From: Actinoallomurus purpureus | GTDB taxonomy: Bacteria; Actinomycetota; Actinomycetes; Streptosporangiales; Streptosporangiaceae | DNA: 64,000 nt | Direction: 5' to 3' | NCBI RefSeq assembly: GCF_024055795.1 | Contig: NZ_JAMXMY010000016.1 | Span: forward strand, 1-64,000 | Part shown: positions 33,003 to 42,656 of the stretch, one piece after another | Position numbering within the stretch: the stretch's first letter is position 1 | Layout: each line of letters opens with the position of its first letter | Position numbers and translations under genes: made by a program | Notes under the pieces: model-generated | Database searches by the model: none | Told to the model about the DNA's origin: nothing | Seen by the model: the letters and a program-made list of their open reading frames with translations, nothing else

Positions 33003-35666
33003 ATGGCGACCAGGCGGCCTCCGGACGACGCGGGTTCGCTGCCCGTCTGGCCGTTCGTCGGCCGTACGGCCCAGCTCGACGCGGTCCGCGCGGCCCTCGG
33101 TGACGGGTCCGGTTTCGGTGTCGTGGTGGCCGGCCCCGCCGGGGCGGGCAAGACCAGGCTGGCCGCCCAGGTCGGCTCCGGGGTGTCCGGCTTCGTGGTG
33201 GCGGCGGTCCGCGGCACGACGGCGGCCGCGGACATCCCCTTCGGCGCGATCGCCCACCTGCTTCCGGAGCGGTTCCCGCCCGAGGGCAGCGCCAATCCGC
33301 TCCGCTGGGCGGCCGAGGCCTTGCGTCCCCGGGCCGGCGACGCCCTGCTGCTCCGCGTCGACGACGCGCACCTGCTGGACTCCGCCTCGGCGGCGCTCAT
33401 CCACCAGATGGTGCTGCACCGCGGGGCCCGCCTGCTGGCCACCGTCCGCAGCGGTGAACCCGCGCCGGATCCCATCGTCGCACTGTGGAAGGACGGTCTC
33501 GTCCGGCGCCTGGAACTCGAGCCGTTGCCGGTCGAGGAGACCGATCGGCTGCTCGGCCGGGTGCTCGGCGGACGGGTCGAGAGGGCGACCCTGCGGCGGC
33601 TGTGGCGGGTCACGCAGGGCAACCTCCTCTACCTGCGGGAATTGGTGATCGCCGGCCGTACGACCGGCACGCTCGACGAGGCCGACGGGCTGTGGCGTTG
33701 GCACGGCGACCTGTCCCTGACCCCCCGGCTCCGCGACCTCGTCGAGGCCCGGATCGGCGACGTGCACGACGACGAACGCCGGGCCCTGGAGTTCGTCGCG
33801 CTCGGCGAGCCGCTCGGCGCCGACATCCTCATCCGGCTCACGGATGCCGTGGCCGTCGAACGATGTGAGGCCCGCCAGCTGATCACGACGTTCCGCGACG
33901 GCCGCCGGCTACAGATACGCCCGGCGCATCCGCTGTACGGCGAGGTGGTCCGTGCCCGCGCGGACCCGGATCGCACCCGGGAGATGCTCGCCCGGCTCGC
34001 CGACGCCGTCGAGGCGACCGGGCCACGGCGGCGCGAGGACGCGCTCCGGGTGGCGGTCTGGCGGCTCGACGCCGGAACGGCCGGTCAGCCCCTCCCGCTG
34101 ATCAGAGCGTGCCGCCTGGCGATGTCCCTCTTCGACGTCGCGCTCGCGCAACGGCTGGGCCGCGCCGCGATCGACGCCGGCGGCGGGACGGCCGCCGCGC
34201 TGCCGCTGGCCTACGCGCTCTTCTTCGACGACCGGCCGGAAGAGGCCGAGGAGATCCTGCGCCGGGCCGCGGAGGCACCCGCCACCGACCGCGATCGATC
34301 GGTCCACGCGCGGACCCGGGCGCTCGGGCTGACGTGGAGTGTGGGCGACGACGTCGACGCCCACCGGATCGTCGATGAGGCCGCGTCCTCCGTCGCCGAG
34401 CCCGCGACGCGCCAGGAACTCCTGGTCATGAGCGCCTTCATTCACTTCTTCGCCGGGCGGCCGGAGGACGCCGACCGGCAACTCGCGCGAGCGCGCCGTC
34501 TCGGCGGCGCCATGAACCCCGCCAGTGCCGCGGAGGCCGCCGTCGTCGAGGGCCTCCGTCTCACGCACAGCGGACGGACCGTACGAGCCCGGGCCGTCGC
34601 CGAGACGGCGCTGCGGGAGGTCGCGCGCTGGCGTGACGAGGCGCCCGACGCGTTCTGGAGCCTCCACTGCGTCCGCCTGCTCTCCCACCTCTTCGACGGC
34701 GATCTGGCCTCGGCCGAGCAGGTCACCGGCCTCGTTCAGCAGCACATGCGGGAGGAGTCCCCGTGGCGCCTGGGCGTGGCCGGCTTCGACGGCCATCGCG
34801 CTCAGATCCGCCTGCTGCGGGGGAAGGCGGTCGACGCGATCCGGTCGTGCCGTGACGGCATCGCCCAGCTCGGCAGTGACGGCAAGGGCTTCGCCGGGCT
34901 GTGCTTCGGTGAGCTCGCGCACGCCTCCGCGCTGCTCGGTGACGTCGAGACCGCCAGGACGGCCCTTGCCGCCGCCGAGCGGCGATCGCTCAGGACGTTC
35001 GTGCCCATCGACTTCCCCGCCGTGCTCGCCCGCGCGTGGGTGCTGGCCGCCGGCGGCGACCTCGGCGCGGCCGTGACCTCGGCCCTGGCCGCCGCCGCCT
35101 CCGCCGAGACCCATGGGCTGCTCGGCTACCGGATGTTCGCCCTGCACGACGTCGTACGCCTCGGGGCGGCCTCCCGGGTCGCCAAGGACCTGGCCCGGCT
35201 GTGCGCGACCATGGACGGCCCGCTCGCCCCGGTCTGCGCCCGGCACGCGGCCGCCGCCGTCGCCGGTGACGGCCCGGAGCTCGACGCCGTCTCCCGCGCC
35301 TTCGAGCGGATGGGCATGCTCCTGCACGCCGCCGAGGCCGGCGCTCAGGCCGCCGCCGCGTACCCCCCGGGCGATCGGGCGGGTGTCTTCGCCGCCTCCC
35401 GCGCCTGGGCCCTCGCCCAGGGCTGCCAGGGAGCCCGCACCCCCGCCCTGCGGGGCCTGATTCCTCCCCGGCTCACCGCGCGGCAACGGGAGATCGCCCG
35501 TCTCGCCGCGGCCGGGTCGAGCAACCGGGAGATCGCCGAGCGTCTCGTGCTGTCGCCCCGTACGGTCGCGAACCACCTGGTCGGCGTCTACGGCCGGCTG
35601 GGCGTCGGCGACCGCGCGGCCCTCGCCGAGCTGCTCGGCAGCCTCGACGCTTCCTGGTTTGAGTAG
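33003..35666 (+). CDS. LAL-type LuxR transcriptional regulator, copy 2
   Basis: An 887-residue paralogue of the preceding protein with the same architecture: Walker A GPAGAGKT (44-51), Walker B LLLRVDDAHLLD, TPR-like middle, and C-terminal HTH (TARQREIARLAAAGSSNREI, then VLSPRTVANHLVGVYGRLGV). Shared segments such as FAGLCFGELAHA and FALHDVVRLGAA point to tandem duplication. ATG at 33003, just after the stop of copy 1. The next gene (DUF6623 protein) starts 86 bases on and is a candidate target. Confidence 0.95.
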   Translation: MATRRPPDDAGSLPVWPFVGRTAQLDAVRAALGDGSGFGVVVAGPAGAGKTRLAAQVGSGVSGFVVAAVRGTTAAADIPFGAIAHLLPERFPPEGSANPLRWAAEALRPRAGDALLLRVDDAHLLDSASAALIHQMVLHRGARLLATVRSGEPAPDPIVALWKDGLVRRLELEPLPVEETDRLLGRVLGGRVERATLRRLWRVTQGNLLYLRELVIAGRTTGTLDEADGLWRWHGDLSLTPRLRDLVEARIGDVHDDERRALEFVALGEPLGADILIRLTDAVAVERCEARQLITTFRDGRRLQIRPAHPLYGEVVRARADPDRTREMLARLADAVEATGPRRREDALRVAVWRLDAGTAGQPLPLIRACRLAMSLFDVALAQRLGRAAIDAGGGTAAALPLAYALFFDDRPEEAEEILRRAAEAPATDRDRSVHARTRALGLTWSVGDDVDAHRIVDEAASSVAEPATRQELLVMSAFIHFFAGRPEDADRQLARARRLGGAMNPASAAEAAVVEGLRLTHSGRTVRARAVAETALREVARWRDEAPDAFWSLHCVRLLSHLFDGDLASAEQVTGLVQQHMREESPWRLGVAGFDGHRAQIRLLRGKAVDAIRSCRDGIAQLGSDGKGFAGLCFGELAHASALLGDVETARTALAAAERRSLRTFVPIDFPAVLARAWVLAAGGDLGAAVTSALAAAASAETHGLLGYRMFALHDVVRLGAASRVAKDLARLCATMDGPLAPVCARHAAAAVAGDGPELDAVSRAFERMGMLLHAAEAGAQAAAAYPPGDRAGVFAASRAWALAQGCQGARTPALRGLIPPRLTARQREIARLAAAGSSNREIAERLVLSPRTVANHLVGVYGRLGVGDRAALAELLGSLDASWFE

Positions 35667-35752
35667 GGCCTACTCATGCTCCGGCCGCCCGGCGTTCCTA
35701 GCGTGGCGTTCAGCCGCCGAACCTCCGGCGGCGACACGGGGAAGGGGCAGCG

Positions 35753-36235
35753 ATGGCCAAGCTGTACGCGTCATGGGTACCCGGGTACTCCTTCGTCGCA
35801 CAGAACATGGGCACGGCGACGCTCGATCCGAAGAACCAGCCGTTCGTCGACGTCAACGGCCTGCGCGAAGGGTTCGGAGCGCACTACTACCTCAAGCCCG
35901 GCAAGTCCAACTGGTTCCACGTGGCGATTCCGACGCCGGTCATCGTCGAGGACCGCCGCGCGACCCTCGGCCGGGTCATGGTCCTGTACTCGATCACCGA
36001 GCAGTTCGGCGCCCTGCAGGCGGTGGACGTCTGGGACGGTCCCAACCGGATCCTGCACCGCGACGGGCTCAGCATCGACGGCAACCACGCCGGGGGCCTG
36101 GACGCCTTCAACACCTGGAACGTCAACCACGACGGGATCGCCTGGGGCGTCGGCATCTCCATGCTGTTCACGTCGCCCGGGGGCGCCGACATCTACTTCG
36201 CCTCCGCGGGCGGCGACTTCTTCCACAACATCTGA
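35753..36235 (+). CDS. DUF6623-family protein
   Basis: A 160-residue soluble protein. I recognise it as DUF6623 from its start (MAKLYASWVPGYSFVAQN) and the conserved YYLKPGKSNWFHVAIPTPVI and HRDGLSIDGNHAGGL segments; it is predicted all-beta and ends GDFFHNI. The function is unknown. It follows the LAL pair on the same strand with GGGGAAGGGG before its ATG, so it may be in the same regulon. Confidence 0.7.
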   Translation: MAKLYASWVPGYSFVAQNMGTATLDPKNQPFVDVNGLREGFGAHYYLKPGKSNWFHVAIPTPVIVEDRRATLGRVMVLYSITEQFGALQAVDVWDGPNRILHRDGLSIDGNHAGGLDAFNTWNVNHDGIAWGVGISMLFTSPGGADIYFASAGGDFFHNI

Positions 36236-36329
36236 TCCCTCCCCGGCCGCCACGGGGGCGTCGGCCGGGGCGTTCATCGGCCCTTGCGAGAGCCGGGCCG
36301 GCACACCAGCAGACGGGGAGGTAAGCGCC

Positions 36330-36995
36330 ATGGTCACCAGCGCATCGATCCAGGTCCTGTCCGGGCCTCGTCGAGACATCGCCCGCAGGACCAGAGGGCC
36401 GCTGGCGGCCATGGCGTGCGTCGCCATGCTGCTCTGCGGCTGCAACAGCGGCGGCTCGGGTTCGGGCGGCGGCGACCACGGCGGCTCCAGCGGAGGAGGC
36501 GGCGGAAACGGCGGTGGTGGTGGCGGGAACGGCGGTGGCGGCGGTGGCGGTGGCGGGCACCGGTACGGCTTCAGCCTGCCCTCCGGCCCGACCAGTGGCG
36601 AGCCCTTCGGGCTGACCTACAACTACATCCGCGCCGGGCAGTGCGATGATGCGCAGCAACAGCTGGACAGTCAGATCGTGGATGAGACCAGCTACTCGAA
36701 GATCCTGAGAATCGGCATCGCGGTGTGCCGAAATCACCTGGACACCGCGAAGGACGATCTCCGAACGCTCTCCCGGCCCTCTTTCGACCGGGACAGCTGG
36801 TACCTCTGCCAGCTTTACCGGGCCTCCGCCTCCGTCGTCTACCAGCGGCCAAGATCGGCGTTCGGCACCTGCCCGCCACCGCCAGTGGAGTCCCCCGATC
36901 CCTCGGGGTCGGAGGGAAGCACGGGACCGTCCGGACCTCCCGACTCCGCAGGCCCCTCCGACTCCCCGGAGGCTTCGACCGGAACGGGCGGGTGA
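36330..36995 (+). CDS. Gly-rich lipoprotein, unknown function
   Basis: A 221-residue exported protein. ATG at 36330 with GGGGAGGTAAG upstream. The hydrophobic signal ends at a lipobox (MLLCGC) around residue 36-37. A Gly/Asn/Ser-only linker of about 40 residues follows, then a folded helical domain (FGLTYNYIRAGQCDDAQQQL, then LRIGIAVCRNHLDTAKDDL) that resembles a small TPR-like unit, and a Pro/Ser-rich tail. The stop is 3 bases before the next gene's GTG, so the two are probably translated together. Confidence 0.7.
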   Translation: MVTSASIQVLSGPRRDIARRTRGPLAAMACVAMLLCGCNSGGSGSGGGDHGGSSGGGGGNGGGGGGNGGGGGGGGGHRYGFSLPSGPTSGEPFGLTYNYIRAGQCDDAQQQLDSQIVDETSYSKILRIGIAVCRNHLDTAKDDLRTLSRPSFDRDSWYLCQLYRASASVVYQRPRSAFGTCPPPPVESPDPSGSEGSTGPSGPPDSAGPSDSPEASTGTGG

Positions 36996-36998
36996 CCC

Positions 36999-38258
36999 GT
37001 GCCGGACGGGCGCCCAGCACGTACGGAGACCTCGACGGCACCGCCCGCCGGACCACAGGAGACGGCGACGGGAGCGGAGGCCTCTCCGCCGCCCGGCCGG
37101 GCACCCGACGCGGGAAGGCCGGCCTCGCGGCCGGACGCCGCTGAAGGCGGGACGCGGGAGATGCTGGTCTCCCGACCGCAGGAGACGGCACCCGACGCGG
37201 GCCCATCGGCATCCCCACCCGGACGGACACAGGGCACGCCGGGTTCCGAGTCGCACGAGACGACACCCGATGCCGGCGCACCGGCGCCCGATGCCGGCGT
37301 ACCGGCGCCCGATCCGCGGACGGCGGGTTCGGCGGCTCCGGCTCCGGACGGGAAGGCGGCGTCGTGGGAGGGGGAGACGACGACCGGCGAGACCGACGGC
37401 GAGGGCGGGAAGGGCAACGAGATCCTCCGCTGGCTCGTCGGGATCGTCGCCAACGCCACCGTCCTGACCGCCCTGCTCGTCTTCTTCGGCTGGCAGCGCA
37501 ATGACGCGCAGTCACAGGCCCTAGGGTTCGACGAGAGCATCCTCGGGATGTCCACCCGCGACTACCTCCTGCGCAGCGTCCCACCGATGCTCGTCCTGCT
37601 CCTGATCATCGCGGGGTGCGGGATGGTATGGCTCTGGTGGGACGACCGGCTCGTGCGTCGGATCCGCACCAGGGGACCTGACGACCGCGTCGTCCGGTGG
37701 ACACTGCGAATCCTGCCGTTCGCCTGGCTCATCCTCCCGGGGCCCATCCGGATCCTGGGCCCCGTCTGGTACGTCTGGCGGCCCGCGGCCTTTGTCGCCT
37801 TTCCCCTCAGCATCGGCGCCAGCGCTCTCCTCCTCCTGTACGCCGCCCACCTGCGGAGCATGCTGCCCGAGGCGACCGAGCCAACACCGGGGAGAGCGCC
37901 GCTGCTGCGCGCCTTCACCGCCATCGTCGTCGGCGTGGCGCTGTTCTGGGGAACGTCGAACTACGCGACGGTCCAGGGCTACGCCATGGCGGACCGCTTC
38001 GCGACCCACATCGGGGACCTCACAAGGGTCGTGGTCTACAGCCCCAAGCGCCTATACCTCACAGCGCCGGGCGTGACGGAGACGACACTCACCGACGCCA
38101 AGGCGGCCTATCGCTACCGGTACACCGGCCTGCGGCTGAACCTTCACACCGGCGGTCACTACGTCCTCGTCTCCGACGGGTGGACCCCGAAGCACGGCGT
38201 GGTCATGCTGATCGCCGATGACGACCCCGTACGCCTGGAGTTCGTACGACGGCGGTGA
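36999..38258 (+). CDS. Pro-rich N-terminal multi-pass membrane protein, unknown function
   Basis: A 419-residue protein. Residues 1-135 are disordered, Pro/Ala/Thr-rich, with a short tandem repeat (D-A-G-A-P-A-P and D-A-G-V-P-A-P-D). About four to five TM segments follow (LVGIVANATVLTALLVFFGW, PMLVLLLIIAGCGMVWLWW, RILPFAWLILPGP, AAFVAFPLSIGASALLLLYA, FTAIVVGVALFWGTSNYATV), and a C-terminal domain of 100 residues. No known family. Start GTG at 36999, directly after the lipoprotein gene. Confidence 0.7.
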   Translation: MPDGRPARTETSTAPPAGPQETATGAEASPPPGRAPDAGRPASRPDAAEGGTREMLVSRPQETAPDAGPSASPPGRTQGTPGSESHETTPDAGAPAPDAGVPAPDPRTAGSAAPAPDGKAASWEGETTTGETDGEGGKGNEILRWLVGIVANATVLTALLVFFGWQRNDAQSQALGFDESILGMSTRDYLLRSVPPMLVLLLIIAGCGMVWLWWDDRLVRRIRTRGPDDRVVRWTLRILPFAWLILPGPIRILGPVWYVWRPAAFVAFPLSIGASALLLLYAAHLRSMLPEATEPTPGRAPLLRAFTAIVVGVALFWGTSNYATVQGYAMADRFATHIGDLTRVVVYSPKRLYLTAPGVTETTLTDAKAAYRYRYTGLRLNLHTGGHYVLVSDGWTPKHGVVMLIADDDPVRLEFVRRR

Positions 38259-38292
38259 GCCCTACCTCGGTTGCCCGCGACGGCCGTACCGT

Positions 38293-38328
38293 CGAGGGTT
38301 TTGGCACTCAGAATGACGAAAACCCTCG
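38293..38328. terminator. Inverted repeat after the membrane protein gene
   Basis: CGAGGGTTTT (38293-38302) and AAAACCCTCG (38319-38328) form a perfect 10-bp stem with a 16-base loop, 35 bases past the stop at 38258. It is likely a terminator for the 36.3-38.3 kb genes, though the large loop also fits a protein-binding site. Confidence 0.5.
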
Positions 38329-38497
38329 GCGTGAACACCGAAGATCACTCAGGGCCGACCCGGGACGGGCCGTCGCGGCACCGGCGTGGACGGCGGGCCA
38401 GGGTCGGGGCGCCGAGGGAGCGCCCCAAGCTCGGCCCAGCGAGCCCCCTTGCCGATGGGCGCCTTGCGGCGGGGCCTGGGGACTGGGGTGCTTCTCG

Positions 38498-38701
38498 TCA
38501 GCGGGCGGCCGGGACGGTGCGGTGTTCGCGCACGCGGGTGCGGCCGGCGGTCTCCGGGGTCTGCGCGGTGGCCGCCTTGAGGGCGGTGCGGCGCCGCAGC
38601 CAGAAGTTGTTCCGCGCCCAGTCGAGGCCATCGCGGCTGTCCGCACCGGCGAGGGGGCCGAGCACGGCGAGCGCGACGAAGATCGCGAGCATCGTCCACA
38701 T
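38498..38701 (-). CDS. Small single-TM protein divergent from LysR
   Basis: A 67-residue protein with one N-terminal TM helix (MWTMLAIFVALAVLGPLAG) and a basic tail (NNFWLRRRTALKAAT). A good AGAGGAGA Shine-Dalgarno precedes the ATG at 38701. It lies head-to-head with the LysR gene across 111 bp, the position usually taken by a LysR target. Function unknown. Confidence 0.6.
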   Translation of the reverse strand: MWTMLAIFVALAVLGPLAGADSRDGLDWARNNFWLRRRTALKAATAQTPETAGRTRVREHRTVPAAR

Positions 38702-38812
38702 GGTGATTCTCCTCTGTCATCACTGTTCTTCGTTGTTGCTCCTTACATTGTGCGCTTGATCATCGTGAAGGTCCAGCGAGCTTTACTGCATGGAATAGGT
38801 AAGATCTTCTGA

Positions 38813-39754
38813 ATGATCGACCTGGCCCGGTTGCGCGTCCTACGCGAACTTCAGCTGCGCGGCACGGTCGGCGCGGTGGCCGACGCCCTCGGCTACAGCC
38901 CGTCGGCGGTGTCCCAGCAACTGGCCCAGCTGCACAAGGACGTCGGCGTACCACTCACCGAGCGGGTGGGACGCCGCCTGCGGCTGACCGCGGCCGGAGA
39001 GACTCTGGCCCGCGCCGCCGACGGCCTGCTGTCCCAGGCACAGCAGGCCGAAGAGGCCGCGCGTGCCGCGTCCGGGGTGGTCGCCGGAACCGTACGTGTG
39101 GTCGCCTTCCAGACCGCCCTGCTGAACCTGGTGGCGCCCGCACTGGACACGCTGTCCGCCCGCTACCCGGACCTCGTCGTCGAGGTGCTCGACGACGAGT
39201 TCGAGCGCGCCCTGCAGTCCCTCGTGCTGCAGGGGGTCGACGTGGTGATCAGCAACCAGTACGACGCCATCCGGCGGCCGCGCACCGCCGGGCTGACCGA
39301 CGAACTCCTGCTCACCGAGCCGACCCGGTTGATCCTGCCTGCCGGGCACCGCCTCGCCGCCTCGGAGTCGCCGGTGCGGGTGGCCGAGCTGGCGGGTGAG
39401 GTCTGGGCGTCCGCGCATCCCGGAACGGCGCACGCCGAACTCACCGAACGGCTGTGCGTCGAGCACGGCGGCTTCCGCCCCGAGATCCGGTACCGCTCCA
39501 ACGACCTGCTCGTCAGTCTCGCGCTCGCGGCCCACGGCCAGGCGATCGTGCTGGTTCCCGAGCTGGTCCGGTTCACCGACCAGTCGAGGGTCGCGGTCCG
39601 GGACCTGGCGGACACGGCCGTACGACGCCACGTCATCGTCTGGACGCGGCGCGACGGCGACGTACGGCCGTCGGTACGCGCGGTGCTCGACGCCCTGCGC
39701 TCGGCCGCCGACGAGGTGGCCGCCGTGCGCCCCGGCATCACGCGTGGCGGGTGA
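38813..39754 (+). CDS. LysR-family regulator
   Basis: A 313-residue regulator. The N-terminal winged HTH reads LRVLRELQLRGTVGAVADAL, then GYSPSAVSQQLAQLHKDVGV, and the C-terminal effector-binding domain starts near residue 90 (GTVRVVAFQTALLNLVAPAL). ATG at 38813. The target could be the divergent 67-residue protein gene and itself; the intergenic AT-rich stretch 38730-38812 (TAGGTAAGATCTTCTGAA) should hold the operator. Confidence 0.9.
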   Translation: MIDLARLRVLRELQLRGTVGAVADALGYSPSAVSQQLAQLHKDVGVPLTERVGRRLRLTAAGETLARAADGLLSQAQQAEEAARAASGVVAGTVRVVAFQTALLNLVAPALDTLSARYPDLVVEVLDDEFERALQSLVLQGVDVVISNQYDAIRRPRTAGLTDELLLTEPTRLILPAGHRLAASESPVRVAELAGEVWASAHPGTAHAELTERLCVEHGGFRPEIRYRSNDLLVSLALAAHGQAIVLVPELVRFTDQSRVAVRDLADTAVRRHVIVWTRRDGDVRPSVRAVLDALRSAADEVAAVRPGITRGG

Positions 39755-39804
39755 GCGCCGGCACCGGGGTTCCGGTCCGGCACGGGGGCTCTGGCGAAGT
39801 CCGC

Positions 39805-41583
39805 CTAACGGGGCCGGCGGCCTCCGCCGCCGGCGGCGTCGCGTTCGCGGCGGATGGTCGGCTTGCGGCCCTTGATGGTGGTCCTGCGCAGGGCCTTGAT
39901 CACGTCTTCGGCCGCGGACTCGGGGATCTCGACCAGGGAGAACCGATCTGCGATCTCGATCGTGCCGATGTCCCGCCCCGCCAGGCGCGACTCGCCGGCG
40001 ATGGCGCCGACCAGGTCCTGCGGCCGGATCCCGGCGCTGCGGCCCGCACCGACGAACAGCCGCGTCATGCCCTCCGCGGGGCCACGGCGGTCGCGGCGGC
40101 CGCCGTCCCGGCGATCGCGGCCGTCCCGCCCGTCGCGCCGATCACCGTCGCGGCCGGGCTTGTAGGCGACCTCCGGGATCTCCTCCTCGTCGACCGTGGC
40201 CCCGCTGGAGTCGTACGCGAGCTTGACCGCCGCGAGCGCCACCTCCATGACGTCGAACTCCTCGGCCAGCGGTTCGACCACGGCGAGGAACTGCTGTAGA
40301 TCGTCCTCGAGGAGGCTCTCCTGCAGCGCCGCGCGGGTCAGCTCGAAACGCCGTGCCCGCAGGTCGGCGACGGTGGGGACCTTCTGGACGGCGATCCGCT
40401 GCCTGGTCTGGCGTTCGATCGCCTTGAGCATCCGGTGCTCGCGCGGCTCGGCGAGGGTGATCGCGACGCCCTCGCGGCCGGCGCGGCCGACCCGGCCGAT
40501 GCGGTGGACGTACGACTCGGACGCGGAGGGGACGTTGTAGTTGACGACGTGGGTGAGCTGCTCGATGTCGAGTCCGCGCGCCGCCACGTCGGTGGCGATG
40601 AGCAGTTCGGCCGTGCCGCCCCGCAGTCGGCCCATGACCCGGTCCCGCTGTTCCTGGCTCATGCCCCCGTGCAGCGCCTCGGCGCGGTAGCCGGAGCCGT
40701 TGAGGCTCTCGGTGAGCTGGTCGACCTCCTCGCGCGTGCGGCAGAACACGATCGCGGCGGTGGGCGCCTCGACGTCGAGCAGCCGCCCGAGCGCCGCCGG
40801 CTTGTGGGCGCGGCCGACGATGTACGCCTCCTGCCGCACCTTCGGCGCCTCGCCGGGAGCCGCCGTCTCGCGGCCCATCTGGATCCGGACGGGTTCGCGC
40901 AGGTAGCGCCCGGTGATGCCCTCGATCCGCGGCGGCAGCGTCGCCGAGAACAGCACGGTCTGACGCTCCTCGGGGGTCTCCTGGAGGATCGTCTCGATGT
41001 CCTCGGCGAAGCCCATGTCGAGCATCTCGTCGGCCTCGTCGAGCACGACGACGCGGATGCCGCCCAGCTTGAGGGTGCCGCGGCCGATGTGGTCGAGGGC
41101 GCGGCCCGGCGTGGCGATCACGACGTCGACCCCCCGCTCGATCGACTTGATCTGCCATCCGATCGGCTGGCCGCCGTAGATGGGCAGGGCCCGCACGCCC
41201 ATCTCACGGCCGTACCGGTGGAACGCCTGGGAGACCTGGACGGCCAGCTCCCGGGTCGGCACGAGCACGAGGGCCACCGGACCGGCGCCCCGGCCCTCCT
41301 CGGGCATCCGCTGGAGAATCGGCAGCGCGAACGCCGCGGTCTTGCCCGTCCCCGTCGCGGCCTGCCCCACGAGGTCGCTGCCCTCGATCAGCGGGGGGAT
41401 CGCCTCCCGCTGGATCGGGGTGGGCTCCTCATAGCCCAGGCCGGACAGCACGTTCAGCAGCTCCGGCCGCAGTCGCAGATCCGCGAAGCTCGTCGCGCCG
41501 TCGGCCGTGCCATCGGCCGGGCTGCCGGTCACACCGTCGGCCGTGCCGCCGGTCGTGCCGTCGGACTCATTGGCGGTCATCAT
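39805..41583 (-). CDS. DEAD-box RNA helicase (DeaD/CsdA-like)
   Basis: A 592-residue ATP-dependent RNA helicase. Q motif (YEEPTPIQREAIP), Walker A ATGTGKT, PTRELA, TPGRALDHI, DEAD box VVLDEADEMLD, SAT (LFSATLP) and motif VI (HRIGRVGRAGREG) are all present. A charged R/G/D-rich spacer follows, then a DbpA-like C-terminal RNA-binding domain (RLFVGAGRSAGIRPQDLVGA). It probably acts in ribosome assembly or cold adaptation. Start at one of two adjacent ATGs. Confidence 0.96.
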   Translation of the reverse strand: MMTANESDGTTGGTADGVTGSPADGTADGATSFADLRLRPELLNVLSGLGYEEPTPIQREAIPPLIEGSDLVGQAATGTGKTAAFALPILQRMPEEGRGAGPVALVLVPTRELAVQVSQAFHRYGREMGVRALPIYGGQPIGWQIKSIERGVDVVIATPGRALDHIGRGTLKLGGIRVVVLDEADEMLDMGFAEDIETILQETPEERQTVLFSATLPPRIEGITGRYLREPVRIQMGRETAAPGEAPKVRQEAYIVGRAHKPAALGRLLDVEAPTAAIVFCRTREEVDQLTESLNGSGYRAEALHGGMSQEQRDRVMGRLRGGTAELLIATDVAARGLDIEQLTHVVNYNVPSASESYVHRIGRVGRAGREGVAITLAEPREHRMLKAIERQTRQRIAVQKVPTVADLRARRFELTRAALQESLLEDDLQQFLAVVEPLAEEFDVMEVALAAVKLAYDSSGATVDEEEIPEVAYKPGRDGDRRDGRDGRDRRDGGRRDRRGPAEGMTRLFVGAGRSAGIRPQDLVGAIAGESRLAGRDIGTIEIADRFSLVEIPESAAEDVIKALRRTTIKGRKPTIRRERDAAGGGGRRPR

Positions 41584-41763
41584 GAAACGTCCTTCCCAAA
41601 GCTCACCTCTACGCCTACACCGTCCCTGTCGGCACCGTTCGATCGCACCCCGGGTTGGAGCGTTCCCTGAGGGCCGGACCGGCGGGACGTGGCGCGGACG
41701 ATCGCGCGCGGCCGGACAGGGCTGGAACGCTCGGGGCGGGGATGTGCCGGGGCGGCACGCCCG

Positions 41764-42603
41764 TCAGGGCTTGCGCCCCACGCCCCCGATCGCCCAGACG
41801 CTCCGGGGGTCGACGGTGGGTTCACCGGCGTCCGGGCGCCAGGCCGGAACATGGACGATACCGGGCTCGACGACGTGGAGGCCGTCGAAGTAGGGCTCGA
41901 CCTCGGCGCGGGTGCGGACATTGCGCCGACGGGACCCGCGTACGATCTGCTCGTCCTGGTAGAGCTCGGCGAGCCGTCGGGTGACCTCGGGGCGCACGTC
42001 CGAGATGGCGTGCGTCATGACCACGTGGCTTCCGGGGGCGACCGCCCGCCGCAACCGGTCGACGATGCGCAGGACCACGTCGTCCTCGGGGATGACGGCC
42101 AGCACGCCGACCAGCACGATCCCGACCGGCCGCCGCAGGTCGATCAGGTCCGTCAACCCCGGGTGGGCGAGCAGCTCATCGGGCTCGCGCAGGTCGGCGC
42201 GGATGACGGCGGTCCGGAAGGTCTCGGCCAGCAGCGCCTCGGCGTGGTTGACGACGAGGTCGTCGTTGTCGACGTAGACGACCCTCGCGTCCGAGGCGGC
42301 GGCCTGCGCGACCTCGTGCACGGGTCCCTGGGTCGGCAGCCCGCAGCCGATGTCGACGAACTGCCGGATCCCGGTCTCCACCAGGTAGCGCACCGCGCGG
42401 TGAATGAACTTGCGAGACTCGCGCGCCATGATCGGTAGCTCGGGGGCCAGGGCGAGGGCCTGGTCGGCGGCCGCCCGGTCGGCGGCGAAGTGGTCCTTCC
42501 CGCCGAGCATGTAGTCGAGCATCCGGGCTTCGTTCGGCATCGTCGGATCGAAGCCAGGCGGCCTCGGCCCTGACTCCACCTGCGCCCCCTCACGAACCAC
42601 CAC
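41764..42603 (-). CDS. SAM-dependent methyltransferase (DUF574/PF04672 type)
   Basis: A 279-residue member of the actinobacterial DUF574 methyltransferase family. Typical segments: PNEARMLDYMLGGKDHFAAD, the SAM loop QFVDIGCGLPTQGPVHEVAQ, and the acidic VVYVDNDDLVVNHAEALLA. The substrate is unknown; many paralogues per genome are usual. The gene is isolated between the helicase gene and the beta-helix/AAA gene. Confidence 0.92.
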   Translation of the reverse strand: MVVREGAQVESGPRPPGFDPTMPNEARMLDYMLGGKDHFAADRAAADQALALAPELPIMARESRKFIHRAVRYLVETGIRQFVDIGCGLPTQGPVHEVAQAAASDARVVYVDNDDLVVNHAEALLAETFRTAVIRADLREPDELLAHPGLTDLIDLRRPVGIVLVGVLAVIPEDDVVLRIVDRLRRAVAPGSHVVMTHAISDVRPEVTRRLAELYQDEQIVRGSRRRNVRTRAEVEPYFDGLHVVEPGIVHVPAWRPDAGEPTVDPRSVWAIGGVGRKP

Positions 42604-42656
42604 GAGGAAAATACTCCCAGAATTCGGTGCCTAACGTCGGATTATCGAAGGACGGT

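Noticed and set aside
36470-36570. G-quadruplex or repeat element in the GGC/GGT run
   Set aside because: The run encodes the Gly-rich linker of the lipoprotein and is explained by codon use; no independent signal.
37265-37312. Short tandem DNA repeat as a mobile or CRISPR-like feature
   Set aside because: Only two imperfect units, which encode the Ala-Pro-Asp repeat in the disordered N-terminus of the membrane protein.
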